NCBI RefSeq assembly: GCF_030035675.1
Contig: NC_084484.1
Span: forward strand, 187,614,934-187,678,933
Length of the DNA: 64,000 nt
DNA from: Rhineura floridana
Lineage: Eukaryota; Chordata; Lepidosauria; Squamata; Rhineuridae
Reading direction: 5' to 3'
The notes beneath the pieces are model-generated. The model was not told the origin of the DNA and did not search any database. It saw only the letters and a list, made by a program, of their open reading frames with translations. The position numbers and the translations under genes were made by a program. Every line of letters begins with the position of its first letter. The first letter of the stretch is position 1. This document shows positions 11,171 to 23,023 of this stretch, piece after piece.

Positions 11171-11204
11171 CGCAACCTCAGTTGTGATTCCTAGATATTA
11201 ATAT

Positions 11205-12010
11205 TTGGTTTTTCTCCCTCTCTCATAACAATAGAACTTGGGGACATTCAATGAAGCTGAACGCTAGAAGAAAAGAAAGGACTTCTTCATACAATACATC
11301 ATTAAACTGTGGAATTTGCTCCGACAGGAGGCTGTGGTGGCCACCAACTCAGATGTCTTTAAAAGAGGATTAGAGGATTTCATGGGCAATAAAGCTATCA
11401 ATGGCAACTAGCCATGATGGCTCTTCTCTCTCTCTATGGTCAGAAGCAGCATACAAGTGGCTGGAAATGGCAGGAGGGAAGAATGTGGCGAAAGTGGATA
11501 GGAAGAACCTTCTCTCCCACTCTCACAACACTGGAAACCAGCCAGCTCATCCAAGGCAGCTGAATGTTGAGAAAGAGAAGGGCTTCTTCACACAGCGCAT
11601 GGCTCACTGGTCCCCAGTGTGGCACCCATGGGCACCATGGCACCCTCAGATACACCTCTTGGGGCCTGCTAAGGCTCCCTGCCCCATCCCATTTTTAAAA
11701 ACTGGGGTTTGGGGGCTTTTAAATGGTTGTCTGGATGGTTGCCTGTTGGGGGCTGTCACCTGATCTTTGGGGCCTGTAATTTATTTTTAGAGAGTGTATC
11801 TGTTTTGCCTGTTGGGGGCTGCATTCTGAGCACTGCTTTCCAAATGTGCCCCCAGGACCAAAAAGGTTGGGGAGCCCTCGCATAGGGGAACTCGCACAGG
11901 AGTCCATTGCCACAAGATATAGCGGTGGGTGCAAACCTGGGCACTTTTAGAAGAGGACTGGGCACATTCATGGAGGGTAAGGCTGTCAGGCCTGTTCCAC
12001 CACCAACCAT
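11205..12010 (+). mobile_element. CR1 LINE fragments with an inserted element
   Basis: Two overlapping CR1 3' segments (AACTTGGGGACATTCAATG near 11230; GAAAGTGGATAGGAAGAACC near 11490) show that one copy follows another. The second is interrupted at about 11608-11880 by another element and resumes with CATAGGGGAACTCGCACAGG, matching the continuation of the CR1 reading. Confidence 0.65.
11608..11880. repeat. Unclassified element inserted in CR1
   Basis: Starts near CTGGTCCCCAGTGTGGCACC and ends GACCAAAAAGGTTGGGGAGC. The right end, read in reverse, is a GGGCTCCCCAACCTTTTTGG terminus common in squamate non-autonomous DNA elements. A related left-end fragment lies at 18460-18535. Terminal inverted repeats are not clear, so the class is uncertain. 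Confidence 0.4.
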
Positions 12011-12990
12011 GTAAAACTTCCCAGTAAACTGCCTTGAGGTCTTTTAGACTGAAATGCTGGACATAAACCTCCAAATCAAACAAACTGGGCTCCAGTCTTG
12101 TGGAGGTCAGTGACAGCCCTCCGGGAATCTGATGCAAAGCTCAGGAGAATTGCTGCCTGCTGAAGGAGTGCCCTGTTGCTTCCCTTGGGCTCTGCTTATA
12201 GGTTTGTAAATACAATCAGTATTGCAAAGGCACCCCACATCTTCAGAGCTCTCTTGCCCAAAAGAAAGTAAAGCCAGTAGCATTGTAGCCCCTAGACGTC
12301 TCCTCACTTGGGAGAGTCAGCAGCAACTTCCTTCCCTTGGACTCCTGCTGGGTCCAGGCCCCCTCTGGGGATTCTGAAGCAGGGAGGAGAAATATCCTTC
12401 CTTTGTTCACTCTCTAGCTATTGCAGGATGGCTTCTAATGAGGTGGTCTGGAGAAGCCAGTTTGAGGTCCATCTCGGGTCTAAGCATCCATCGTTCTGGC
12501 CTGTCTAACAGAACAGCCAAGACCCAGTTCGGAGTGCATATTACCTCATGCTTGCTAAAAGCAGGAGAACAGCACATGCCCTTCTCAGAGAGTGTGGCAA
12601 GGGGACTGAGGGAAGAAGCACACCCTGGCGACGAGGGCAAGGAGGTAGATGCTCCAAGTAGTCAGGCACATAGATAAATTACAGCAAGGACCTGCACCCA
12701 AGGAGCACGGAGGCTGCTGTTCATGCCTTGGCTACAGCGTGTGTGTGTGTGTATATATTTGCCAACAGAACACTCTGGCCTGGAGATGCATTTTTAACTA
12801 TCAAACACGCAAACCACACAGGAAGAGGACAAACTACTCCTGAAGAACACCTGCCTGCAGCTGCTGCTCCGTCTTCTCTGTGCTTCCCTGGACCAGCTCC
12901 GCAGGACGTCTGTACCAAGGAACTGGTAAAGCAGAGATTATTGTTCTTTCTTTTGTAGCCTGCCCTTGCTGTAAGTGCCCTTCTCCCCTG
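12011..12990. other. No gene recognised
   Basis: No exon is supported. A short (GT)n tract lies near 12737-12755. Confidence 0.4.
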
Positions 12991-12999
12991 CTTACGATG

Positions 13000-13775
13000 T
13001 AAAATAAGCAAGTGGGCCAATGGTACGAGGCAACCTATGTTAGGGATCATTTGGAAAGGGACTGAAAATAAAACTGCCAATATCATCATGCCATTGTATA
13101 AATCTATGGTGCAGCCGCATTTTAAATACTGTGTACAGTTCTGGTTGCCTCACCTCAAAAAGGATATTGTAGAGCTGGAAAAAGTTCAGAAAAGGGCAAC
13201 CAAGATCGTCAAGGGGATGGAGCGACTCCCTTACGAGGAAATGTTGCAGAGTTTGAGGGTTTGTAGTTTACAAAAAAGGCAAGTAAGAGGGGATATGACA
13301 GAGATGAATAAAATGATGCATGGCATTGAGAAAGTGGATAGAAAAAAGCTTTTGTCCCTCTCTCCTAACTCCAGAACCTGTGGACATGCAGTGAAGCTGA
13401 ATGTTGGAAGATTCAGGACTGACAAAAGAAAGGACTTACTCTTCACACAGCGCAAAGTTAAGCTATGGAATTCACGTCCCACAAGAGGCAGCGATGGCCA
13501 CCAGCTTGGATGGCTTAAAAAGGGGCTTAGACAAATTCATGGGGGGAGGAGAAGGCTCTATCAGGGGCTTCTAGTCACAAAGGCCGGGTCTTCCCTCCAG
13601 CGTCAGGGGCCTCCTGCCTCTGATGCCAACCGCTGTGGAAGAAGAGCGAGAGGCTGATGGACTCATGTCCTGCCTGTGGGTTTCCCAGAGGCCTCTGGTT
13701 GGCCCGGGTGGGGAAGAGGAGGCTGGATGAGATTGCGCTCTGGTCTGATCCAGCTGGGCTCTTTTGAATGTTCTT
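13000..13775 (+). mobile_element. CR1 LINE, reverse-transcriptase C-terminus and 3' end
   Basis: An open frame at 13037-13657 encodes KSMVQPHFKYCVQFWLPHLK, ELEKVQKRATKIVKGMERLP and SLQKRQVRGDMTEMNKMMHG, the C-terminal part of the CR1 ORF2 protein, followed by a non-coding 3' end (CTGGTCTGATCCAGCTGGGC). This is the longest open CR1 frame of its subfamily in the window. The element is strongly 5'-truncated. Confidence 0.85.
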
Positions 13776-13962
13776 CCCTTGCACATTCCTTGTCTGACTC
13801 TCCCTCCTGGCTCTCAGCCGGCTCTTCCTTCATTCACCCACACTAGGCAAGTTTTGCAGAGGGACGAAGAGAGAGACCCTGAGCCAGTTCAACGGCCACA
13901 AAGTCTTGCCACAAGAAAACAGACAGAGAATTCTAGTTCTGAAAGCTGGTAGATTCTTCTGG

Positions 13963-14190
13963 GAGAGCCAGTGTGGTGTAGTGGTTAGAGTGCTGGACTA
14001 CGTCCTGGGAGACCAGGGTTCGAATCCCCACACAGCCATGAACCTCGCTGGGTGACCTTGGGCCAGTCACTGCCTCTCAGTCTCAGAGGAAGGCAATGGT
14101 AAACCCCCACTGAATACCGCTTACCACGAAAAGCCTATTCAGAGGGTTGCCATAAGTTGGAATCGACTTGAAGGCAGACATTTTCAGATT
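13963..14190 (+). mobile_element. Sauria-type tRNA-headed SINE
   Basis: The head has a pol III A box (GTGTAGTGGTTAGAGTGCTG) and B box (GGTTCGAATCC). The body has GTGACCTTGGGCCAGTCAC and AGGAAGGCAATGGTAAACC. The tail (CCATAAGTTGGAATCGACTT, then GAAGGCA) matches the BovB 3' end, as expected for a SINE moved by BovB. This is the most complete SINE copy here. Confidence 0.9.
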
Positions 14191-14705
14191 CTTCTGGGCA
14201 GCATTGCTATTTGAGATGAGTTGTCCTCTGCCCCCTGTTAGCCCCACTCCTGTTGTCCCCAAGGTGGAACTTGCCTGCAGAACATGATTTCAGCCTGGGC
14301 TGCTTACAGGTGAAGGGGCACTGCTTATGAGCTCAGAGTCAGCACAGCGGGAGGTGAGGAAAAACCAGGGGGATGAATAGGAGTCACTTTTTTAAAAAAG
14401 GGCAGCCCACCTGAAGTGTTGCAGAGGGGGCAGTAATAAAAGCATTGATAAACTGCATGATATATTAAAACTCTCTAAGAGGTGTACAACATGTCAAATG
14501 TCAAACAGTATCATTAAAACAAAAATACAACATGAAACCAATGAAACGGTAGTCCCAAAGCACATCAGAGCAAAAAAGGGAATTCAGAGCGTTTAAGCCG
14601 ACAAAACCAGGGCCCGATCTAATGGGTGAAGGAAAGCCTGCCCAAAGCAGCTGGTGGCGTGGTTGCTGCTTCACCTGAGGCAGATGGAAAGGTGCTGCAC
14701 AGAGG
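14191..14705. other. No gene recognised
   Basis: Nothing that could be named; probably old repeat and unique sequence. Confidence 0.4.
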
Positions 14706-14712
14706 GGCAATA

Positions 14713-17220
14713 TTTATTTATTTATTTATTGCACTTGTATACCGCCCCATAGCCAAAGCTCTCTGGGTGGTTTACAGCAATCAAAAACATTAAAACAAAT
14801 ATACAATTTAAAACACAATTTTAAAATTTAAAACAATATAAAAACAATTTCAAACACATGCTAAAATGCCTGGGAGAAGAGGAAACTCTTGACCTGGCGC
14901 CAAAAAGATAACAGTGTTGGTGCCAGGCACACCTCGTCAGAAATAGAAGGCCCTCTCCCTTGTTGCCACCCTCCGAGCTTCCCTCGGAGTAGGCACCCGG
15001 AGGAGGGCCTTAGATGTTGAGCGTAGTGTAGGGGTGGGTTCGTATCGGGAGAGGCGTTCCATCAGGTATTGTGGTCCCAAGCCATGTAAGGCTTTATAGG
15101 TCAAAACCAGCACCTTGAATGGAGCTCGGAAACATACAGGCAGCCAATGCAAGCGGGCCAGAATCGGTTTTATATGTTACCAATCTGGCCACTGCATTTT
15201 GCACAAGCTGCAGTTTCCGAACCATCTTCAAAGGCAGCCCCACGTAGAGTGCATTGCAGTAATCTAATCTGGAGGTTACCAGAGCATGGACAACTGAAGC
15301 CAGGTTATCTCTGTCCAGATAGGGATGTAGTTGGGCCACCAACCAAAGTTGGTAGAAGGCATTTCATGCCACCGAGGCTACCTGAGCCTCAAGTGACAGA
15401 GATGGTTCTAGGAGAACCCCCAAACTACGAACCTACTCCTTCAGGGGAAGTGCAACCCCATCCAGAACAGGTTGGACATCCATCTGGTCAGAAGAACCAC
15501 CCACTAGCAGCATCTCAGTCTTGTCTGGATTGAGCCTCAGTTTATTAGCCCTCATCCAGTCCATTGTCGCAGCCAGGCACCGGTTCAGCACATTGACAGC
15601 CTCACCTGAAGAAGATGAAAAGGAGATATAGAGCTGCATGTCATCAGCATACTGATGGCAATGCACTCCAAAGCTCCGGATGACCGCACCCAATGGTTTC
15701 ATGTAGATGTTGAACAGCATGGGGGACAGAACTGACCCCTGGGGAACCCCATACTGGAGAGTCCAGGGTGCCGAGTAGTGTTCCCCAAGCACCACCTTCT
15801 GGAGGCGACCTGCCAAGTAGGAGTGGAACCACGTCAATGCAGTACCCCCCACTCCCAACTCAGCTAGTGTCCCCAGAAGGATACCATGGTCGATGGTATC
15901 AAAAACCGCTGAGAGATCAAGGAGAATCAACAGAGTCACACTCTCCCTATCTCTCTCCCGACATAGGTCATCATACAGGGCGACCAAGGCTGTTTCCATG
16001 CCAAAACGAGGCCTGAAACCCGACTGAAATGGATCCAGATAATCGGTCTCATCCAAGCGTGTCTGGAGGTGGCCTGCAACCACTCATTCCAGGACCTTGC
16101 CCAGGAATGGAACATTTGCTACCGGCCTATAGTTATTAAGATTTTCTGGGTCCAGGGAGGGTCTCTTCAGGAGTGGTCTCACTACCGCCTCTTTCAGGCA
16201 GCCAGGGACCACCCCCTCTCGCAGAGAGACATTAATCACCTCCTTGGCCCAGCCGGCTCTTCCATCCCTGCTAGCTTTTATTAGCCAAGAAGGGCAGGGA
16301 TCCAGCACAGAAGTGGTTGCATGAACCCAGAGCTTGGAAGTAACTAGTTACAAGTAACGAATTACTTGTAATTCATTACTTCTTTGAGTAACGAGTGGGT
16401 AATTCCTTTACGTTTTGATTGTAATAGAACTAGGAGTAATTTTACTACTTTTGTGGCATAATTGTAACGTTTCCAGAATTACTTTTGGGCATTACTGGGG
16501 GGGGAGCAGGGGAAGTCTTCTGCTCCTCTGATTTGTGGATGAAAATCATGTGCCTCAAACTGGGCTTCTGTGTAGTGTCGCTCTTTCCTCATGCTCTGTG
16601 GATGGGTAGGAGGCGACGAGGGAGGAGGTAGGGATGTGTGTGTGTGTGTGTGTGTGTGTTTGCAGTTGGCACTCAAAGTGGCCTCCACCACCCTCTCTGG
16701 CTACTGTGCTGCATTTGCAGTATTTTAACTTTTTTGTATCTTGGGGGAAAATGTTTGCTTGAGTGAGTGTCCCTTAGTTGGTGGCAGGGCAGGGTCTGGG
16801 AGGTGGTTAAGTGAGAGAGATTATGCTGGCTGGCTGAGTGGGGGGGTTGCACTTGGTTTGACGTGCAAAGATCTGAGTAGTGGTCTCTGCCTCCCTCCCC
16901 ACCACCCTTACCAGCAGAGAGACCACCATTGCTATCTTATGAATAAAAGTAATTATTCTACTACCTCTGTATGTGTGTGTTTATTTTTAATGTTGTCTTA
17001 GGCTGCTTAGATGCGCAGCAGCCAAGGCCAGCACCTTGTAGGCGTTTTTTAAAGTAACTGAAATGTAATTGTAGTGATTACTTTGGAGGAAAAGTAAAGT
17101 AATCAGTTACTTTCAGAGCAATTGTAATTGTAACGGTAATTACTACTTTTGGGCCATGTAACTGTAACTGTAATTTATTACTTTTTAAAAGTAATCTTCC
17201 AAGCTCTGCATGAACCTGTC
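14713..17220 (-). mobile_element. L2 LINE, 5'-truncated, split by a hAT-like element
   Basis: The 3' tail (ATTT repeats, then TATACCGCCCCATAGCCAAA) is at 14713. Moving right, minus-strand frames encode the reverse-transcriptase C-terminus (VVHALVTSRLDYCNALYVGL at 15094-15342) and the reverse transcriptase itself (15433-16083: [52 protein letters not shown]) with DPCPSWLIKASRDGRAGWAK upstream. The catalytic YADD is present. Several frame breaks separate the pieces. The copy is interrupted at 16328-17208, resumes for a few bases and then ends. It closely resembles the copy at 43291-45200. Confidence 0.9.
16328..17208. mobile_element. Non-autonomous hAT-like DNA transposon inside L2
   Basis: 881 bp with terminal inverted repeats: the left end CAGAGCTTGGAAG is matched exactly by the reverse complement of the right end, CTTCCAAGCTCTG. 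Perfect 8-bp target duplications CATGAACC flank it (16320-16327 and 17209-17216), the hallmark size for hAT. Subterminal regions are rich in GTAAC/GTAAT words. There is no transposase frame, so it needed a transposase in trans. A (TG)n tract lies at 16637-16660. The sister L2 copy near 44940-44960 shows the uninterrupted target. Confidence 0.92.
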
Positions 17221-17635
17221 CAATAGTGGAAGATGTCTGTTTTCAGGCCACCAGCCAGGGATACTCTGCAGGGTGCTGCGTCGCTCACGAGTACAACTTC
17301 CCCCAGGAGGTCAAAGGGAACTCGCAGGCCTGCAAAGGAGTAGGTGGTCCTTTGGGTAGAGGCTGGTCCCAACTGACTAGGGATTTATATCCTAGCAACA
17401 AGATGAGACCCTGCACGTGGCCCGGTGGCCGATCCGCAGCCAGAGCAGTTCTCTCAGCACAGGTGTAACAGGTGCGTGTCCAGGTGCTCTGCTCAAGAAC
17501 CTGGCCTCAGCGTTCAGCACCAGCTGCAGCTGCCTTTTAAGTGTTGAAATGGAAACGGTTTCGGAAGATATATTTATGTTTCTGGAATCCAAAAGGGATT
17601 GCAGCTGGCTCCTGACAGTTGACTCCCTCAGGGCC

Positions 17636-18392
17636 AGGGATGGAAGGACCTGTCAATTTCGGTTGTCTCAGTTTCTCATTTTTCCCCATTTTTAAATTCA
17701 GTTCTCCACATTTCTGCAGCAACTTACTATTTTTTTTAAAAAAAAATCCTCATGAAAATTCTTCAGCGAATTTCTCCTATTGAATTATTGGGTGTTAGAA
17801 CAAATTAAACCAGAACGATCACTAGAAGCGAAAATGATGAACCTGAGGCTATCCTACTTTGGATACATAATGAGAAGCCATGATTCACTAGAAAAGACAA
17901 TAATGCTGGGAAAAACAGAAGGAAGTAGAAAAAGAGGAAGGCCAAACAAGAGATGGATTGATTCCATAAAGGAAGCCACAGACCTGAACTTACAAGATCT
18001 GAACAGGGTGGTTCACGACAGAGGCTGCTGGAGGTCACTGATTCATAGGGTCGCCATTAGTCGTAATTGTCTTGAAGGCACATAACAACACCACCACATT
18101 TTTCTATGCAGTTTTGACTAGTGTACACATTTTTTGCAAGCAATGCCTTCCAATCAAATGCATATGTGTATGTTACTTTCACTAGTATGTTCTTTGTTAT
18201 GCATACTTTCCCTCAATAAATGCATTTTTATAAATATTGGTTGGTTAGAGAGCTGCTCTGCAAAATTTGGATGAGGGTGCATTTCAAAGGACGGCTGTGT
18301 TTCAGTTCGCATGTTGCTTTGAAATGTGCAGATTTGATCGATTTGGCTTTAAATGCAGACTGGATCAAATTTCTCCCCCATCCATCCCTACT
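17636..18392 (-). repeat. AT-rich repeat family X, copy A, split by BovB
   Basis: Reads in reverse relative to the copies at 27485-27905, 35905-36215 and 47515-47995. Shared words (reverse-complemented here) include GGAGAAATT, TTTCATGAGGATTTTTTTTA, GCTGCAGAAATGTGGAGAA and AAATGCAT. The ends begin AGGGATGGA and, read in reverse, TAGGGATGGA, which suggests inverted termini. BovB sequence occupies about 17780-18095 in its middle. The family was not recognised. Confidence 0.55.
17780..18095 (+). mobile_element. BovB/RTE LINE C-terminal fragment and tail
   Basis: An open frame encodes EAKMMNLRLSYFGYIMRSHD, KTEGSRKRGRPNKRWIDSIK and DRGCWRSLIHRVAISRN, the conserved end of the BovB/RTE reverse-transcriptase protein, then CTTGAAGGCACATAACAACA. 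It is inserted into repeat family X. Confidence 0.85.
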
Positions 18393-19084
18393 GAAGAAGC
18401 TGCATCCCCGCATTCATGATGAGGGCCCCTGTTGCACGATTGCAGCAGATGCTGGGGCATCACCTAGTTCAGGAGTTGCCTGTGTGGTGCCCGTGGGTTC
18501 AGTGGCACCCTTGAGCTCTTCCCCTGGCATCCACAAAGCCTCAGAGCCTCCACCCCCACCACTCCCTGCTCCCTTGGGCATGAGGTGGTCAAGGTGGGGG
18601 CCTCTTCCTCCCTTGAAATGTACACAGAGCTGAAGGAGGTGCAGTGATGCCCTCCCCCACTTCCTCTGTCAGCAGGATGTGCCTTTCAAGGCTCTGGTTA
18701 TTTCTCCTGGGTCTGACTGTTGCAGAAACCCCTTGGGAAAGCAAAGGGTGTGAGAGAGACAGCACATTCTCTCTTTCCTTCTTGAGAGGAGGGGATAATC
18801 TGAGGGAGGGACTGGAGAAGTGACCAGAGGGGATGGCACCCACAGCATGGGGCTGCCTCTCTCCCTGGGATGCCTGGAGACGGGGACCCCAGAGGTCATT
18901 GTGGACATCGTCCTGAGCTTTCCAGGGTCTTGTTCCCAATGGGAGGCACACAGGGGGGCCATTGGGTGGGATGTGCTTTTGCTCGGGGGGACCCCAGAAA
19001 AATGCTCCCAAAGAGTAACCTCAGCACGGTACTTCATGGTTACGGACAGTTTAGCCATGGCCCTGCTCCAGTCACCTCTGCTCC
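18393..19084. other. No gene recognised
   Basis: 18460-18535 resembles the left part of the unclassified element at 11608-11880. The rest could not be named. Confidence 0.4.
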
Positions 19085-19480
19085 AGTTTTGTTGTGTGCT
19101 TTCAAGTTGACTACGACTTATGGCGACCCTATGAATCAGTGACCTCCAGCAGCATCTGTCATGAACGACCCTGTTCAGATCTTGTAAGTTCAGGTCTGTG
19201 GCTTCCTTTATGGAATCAATCCATCTCTTGTTTGGCCTTCCTCTTTTTCAATAAATAAATAAATAAACTCCCTTCTGTTTTTCCCAGCATTGTTGTCTTT
19301 TCTAGTGAATCATGTCTTCTCATGATGTGTCCAAAGTGTGATAATCTCAGTTTCATCATCTTAGCTTCTAGTGACCGTTCTGGCTTAATTTCTTCTGACA
19401 CCCAATTATTTGTCTTTTTCACAGTCCATGGTATGCGCAAAGCTCTCCTCCAGCACCACATTTCAAATTTTTCTCTTATC
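19085..19480 (-). mobile_element. BovB/RTE LINE C-terminal fragment and tail
   Basis: Reverse-strand frame with PERSLEAKMMKLRLSHFGHI and SLEKTTMLGKTEG, then the reversed tail (GTTGTGTGCTTTCAAGTTGA). An AATAAATAAATAAA stretch near 19250-19266 interrupts the protein-like region. Confidence 0.85.
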
Positions 19481-19662
19481 CATTCTCAGCTGGATCTCTC
19501 GGACCGAGGAGACTCCCCACTGGAGAGGAGCTGGGTGGCAGCAGGTAGCTGTGAGGCTGGGGCAGAGGGTCAGCAGAGGCAGGCAGAGACTGCTAACCTG
19601 GCATCTGCTTGCCTTTCCTCCTGTTTCCACAGGGGCACCAAAAGAGGATCTTTTCCCCAGCC

Positions 19663-20613
19663 ATGCCAGCTCTCAATCACTCCAGCTCCACAATCACCAC
19701 GTGTATCCTGATTGGTGTGGAAGGCTTGGAAGATGCCCACGTGTGGCTCTCCATCCCCTTCTGTGCCATGTTTGTCCTTCCCTTCCTGGGGAACAGCCTC
19801 CTTATCTTCATCATCACCAAAGAGCGCAGCCTTCATCAGCCCATCTTCCTCTTCCTGGCCATGCTGGCTGCGGCCGACCTGATGCTGTGCACCACCACGA
19901 TGCCCAAGATGCTCAGGATCTTCTGGTTCGACGCCAGGGAGATCGCCTTTGAATCCTGCGTCACCCAGATGTTCATCATCCACTTCATTTTTGTAGCCGA
20001 GTCGGCCATCTTGCTGGCCATGGCATTTGACCGCTATGTCGCCATCTGCGACCCACTGCGGTTCAGCACTGTGCTGACGCCCATGTGGATTGCAAAGATC
20101 TCAGCAGCCGCTGTACTGAGAGCCTTCTGCTTAATGGCTTCCTTGACCTTCCTGTTGAGGTTGCCTTTCTGTCGCCCCAACATCATTTCCCACGCGTTCT
20201 GTGAGCACATGAGCATTGCCAGGCTGGCCTGCGCAGACATCACACTCAACATCTGGTACGGGCTAACTGTGGCCCTTTTAACCATGGGAGTCGACACGGT
20301 TTTAAATGCCGTCTCTTACGTCTTGATCCTCCCGGCTGTCTTCCGGCTCCCGTCCAAAGATGCCCAGGCCAAAGCTCTTGGCACCTGTGGCTCTCACGTC
20401 TGCATCATTTTGTTGTTTTATGTCCCAGCTTTCTTCTCCATCTTTGCCTACAGGTTTGCGGCAAAGAGCATCCCTCACCCTGTCCACATCCTGCTGGCCA
20501 ATCTCTTTGCCATAGTCCCCCCCATGTTAAACCCCATTGTCTATGGGGCAAAAACAAAGCACATCCGGGAGTGCATGGCTCATGTTCTCTGGCGGTCTGG
20601 GAGATGGCACTGA
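19663..20613 (+). CDS. OR52-like: Class I olfactory receptor, OR52-like
   Basis: 316-residue seven-transmembrane receptor, a normal length for the family, expected in the plasma membrane of olfactory neurons, where it signals through Golf; its ligand is unknown. Seen in the sequence: N-terminal glycosylation site NHS (residues 5-7), RSLHQPIFLFLAML in intracellular loop 1/TM2, conserved Cys in TM3, MAFDRYVAICDPLR (DRY at 123-125), FRLPSKDAQAKALGTCGSHV in TM6, and [10 protein letters not shown] in TM7. The SHV/TCGSH and LHQP forms are class I, closest to OR52. The start is the ATG at 19663; a strong acceptor (CTGTTTCCACAG ending at 19632) lies 30 bp upstream, implying a spliced 5' non-coding exon as usual for OR genes. 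The N-terminal GVEGLEDAH replaces the common GIPGLE. It appears intact and is clearly related to the receptor at 28545. Confidence 0.95.
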   Translation: MPALNHSSSTITTCILIGVEGLEDAHVWLSIPFCAMFVLPFLGNSLLIFIITKERSLHQPIFLFLAMLAAADLMLCTTTMPKMLRIFWFDAREIAFESCVTQMFIIHFIFVAESAILLAMAFDRYVAICDPLRFSTVLTPMWIAKISAAAVLRAFCLMASLTFLLRLPFCRPNIISHAFCEHMSIARLACADITLNIWYGLTVALLTMGVDTVLNAVSYVLILPAVFRLPSKDAQAKALGTCGSHVCIILLFYVPAFFSIFAYRFAAKSIPHPVHILLANLFAIVPPMLNPIVYGAKTKHIRECMAHVLWRSGRWH

Positions 20614-21060
20614 GCACTCTCTGCACATGTTGCTGCAAGCCAGCATACGTGTAGGAGCTCAGCACCAATTAAGGCCAAAGTGGGGAGGCAATGCAGAAAA
20701 TCTGGAATCTGGGGCCAGACTGGCATTGGGTGGCTGAGTAGTTGATTCTGCTTTTGCTGCTTACAGGGGCGGGAGGGGGGAGGCAAGGCACAGGGGATCC
20801 CCCTCCCAAAACCATTGAGAATCCTGCCAAAACCTGAACTCAACTCCCTCTACCCCACCCCATTGTCAGAGAGTTCGTGATCAGTCATGATGTAAGTTCT
20901 GAGAAGCTTGATCCATTTTTTCAAAAGAAAATTTCTCAGAATACTGAATTCCTCGACCAGCGCCAACTTGTTTACCTGCACTGCAGCACGATCACTGAGT
21001 TTTAGAATCCCAACAACAGCCCTGCTAGCAAGTAGCACAAACTAGTAACCGTGATATTGT
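20614..21060. other. 3' flank of receptor, nothing named
   Basis: No canonical AATAAA was seen close to the stop. No repeat family is assigned. Confidence 0.4.
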
Positions 21061-21064
21061 TGTT

Positions 21065-21190
21065 ATGTTTTTGTTTATTGAAAACATTTATAAGCCACTT
21101 GATATTTCAAAAAATCTCTACATGGCGTTGCACAAAAAAACCAGTAAACAATATCATTGAAAAGTTATTAAGTCATTGTTAGCTAGAAAG
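21065..21190 (-). repeat. LINE 3' tail (L2-like)
   Basis: TTTATTGAAAACATTTATAA then GCCACTTGATATTTC resembles the reversed tail of L2-type LINEs (variant of the ATATACCGCC tail). It is old and diverged. Confidence 0.45.
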
Positions 21191-22526
21191 TCTCACATAC
21201 AAAGTTGCTAAACAGCCAAAACAGTCACAATCTCTACTCAGCGCCTTTATCTTTTGTACTCAGCCTTTTGTATGCATTTTAATTAGGATGAAGCTGTCAC
21301 TCAGTCTGCTGTCAAAACCTCCCCCCATACTCACACACACACACCCCTCCCTCTCAAGGCACAGAAAAGCACATCAGGCTTGTGCTGAATCCTGTCAGCA
21401 GCAGGTGGCGCTGAAGAGTGACAACAGGGCTCTCCTGAGAGCAGCCATCAGCTCCATCATGTGGAGGACCCTGAGTGTGCCAAGATCTGGTGGTTGCAGT
21501 GTGCAAATGTGTAACGCTGCACCCGGTGAAAAATTCAGGACCTGGAGGATCTCAGCTTCCTGTTTTGTACCTCGAAGGCAGCTTACCTCACCAAACACCA
21601 ATCCCTCTCCTGCCTCGCTGGCACCTCTGCCCTTATTCTCACCCAAATTAGGGAATTCACCCTGACTTTATTTGCATGGCTTCTTTGTAGGTAGCTGAGA
21701 ATTCACTTCTGCCTGTTTAGGCATCCTGTATAACCTGAAAGCTTGCATGCTCTTTTATACTTGGTGCTGCAATAAGAGAGATCGCCAAGCCCATTTTGTA
21801 TCGCAGGTGTCCATGGTTCTCCAAGCGTGAAGAGGACCCCCTGTCTTTACCAGATCAGGTGCAGAAACTTCTTTGGCTCACTGCCAAAGGAATCGGCAAT
21901 GGCCGGGAGAGGGCAATCTTTCTGGGCCTGGTGAAACTTTTGCAAAATGGATCTCACACAAATCACAACCGAGCACACGCCTCAGCCTATTTTATTGGGA
22001 ACAATCGAGCACTTATCTCAAGCCTAATTTCATTGGTGGGGGAGAGGACCCTGCCCCCTGCAGACGCATCTGCTCCGTGGGTGTCATGCTGGTGACCTTG
22101 GCTTAGACAGCTGATGTCTGCAGCTGACAGCTGTGCCGTGTTCTCCCACTCAGAGGTTTGGTGGTTGCCGTGTGTCAACCAGCCCTTGGGTCTCTGGATG
22201 CTGCGTTTGAAAACCAGGTTGGTTCAGAACATGAAGATGAAGTGGCCGACCTGTTGTGTGTAACTGAGACGGGGGGGGGGGTTAGTCTCTCTCAGCTGTG
22301 CCCACCTGGGTAGTAATCAGTTCAGCATCAGGGTAGACCTGAAGGCTGCAGAGAGGTGTGGGGGGGTCACTGGAGCCTATAAACACACCATCTCCCTCTC
22401 CAGTTCAGAGTGTTTGCAGCATTGTGTGCTTCTGGGCCACCGGGAGAGTTTGGGGATCCCGTTGGTGCAACATCCACCCTATAGCCCACCAGTCCCTCTC
22501 TTTGAGCTGATGGAGGTGGCCGTGGA
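21191..22526. other. No gene recognised
   Basis: Several short frames but no supported exon. A short (AC)n tract lies near 21330-21345. Confidence 0.4.
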
Positions 22527-22628
22527 TGTTGTGTTTGTTGGAAGTGGGGCAAGAGCAACTCCTGTTTTGTTCTTTTGTTTGTGCTTCAGAAGGGAGATAG
22601 AGCTAGGGTCCTCCAGATGGATAGGCTA
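22527..22628 (+). repeat. LTR fragment (fossil)
   Basis: About 100 bp matching the first part of the solo-LTR-like element at 39834-40289, in the opposite orientation (GGGGCAAGAGCAACTCCTGT shared). This is an old partial copy of an LTR element; nothing of an internal region is seen next to it. Confidence 0.6.
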
Positions 22629-23023
22629 ATGTGAATTGAGCCAGACCTCCTGCTTACTGAGAAGGGCCACTTGCTGGATCCGAGGGTCCTGTGCGAAGGG
22701 GTAAGAAGCTGGCCCTCCCACCTTATGCAGGGCTAGCCTTGCCACGCAAGAGGGCGAAGCAACAAGCGGCAGGTGGCACGGGTGAAGGGAGGAACTGCTG
22801 TCTGGATGGCGCAGCAGGACACTTGAAAGGGCTGGCCCTGCAGGGGGCAGGGGGACTCTGCAAAATGTCCTTGGCTGCCACTGACCATGTCGCTGCTCCT
22901 CAGTGCGTTGGGGAGGGAGGGCTGGACAGAGGCAGCGGCCAGAGTTGGGAGGGGGGCCGGAAGCCTGAGCCTCTTGTGGCTCATTGGTGTAGCTGTCCTC
23001 CCGCTGCCCTAGAGGAAGGGCTA

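Noticed and set aside
13963-14050. tRNA gene
   Set aside because: A and B boxes are present but no cloverleaf with an acceptor stem closes; the sequence continues into a SINE body.
19609-19662. Upstream extension of the first olfactory receptor
   Set aside because: It begins at TTG and crosses a clear splice acceptor (ending at 19632); the receptor starts at ATG 19663.
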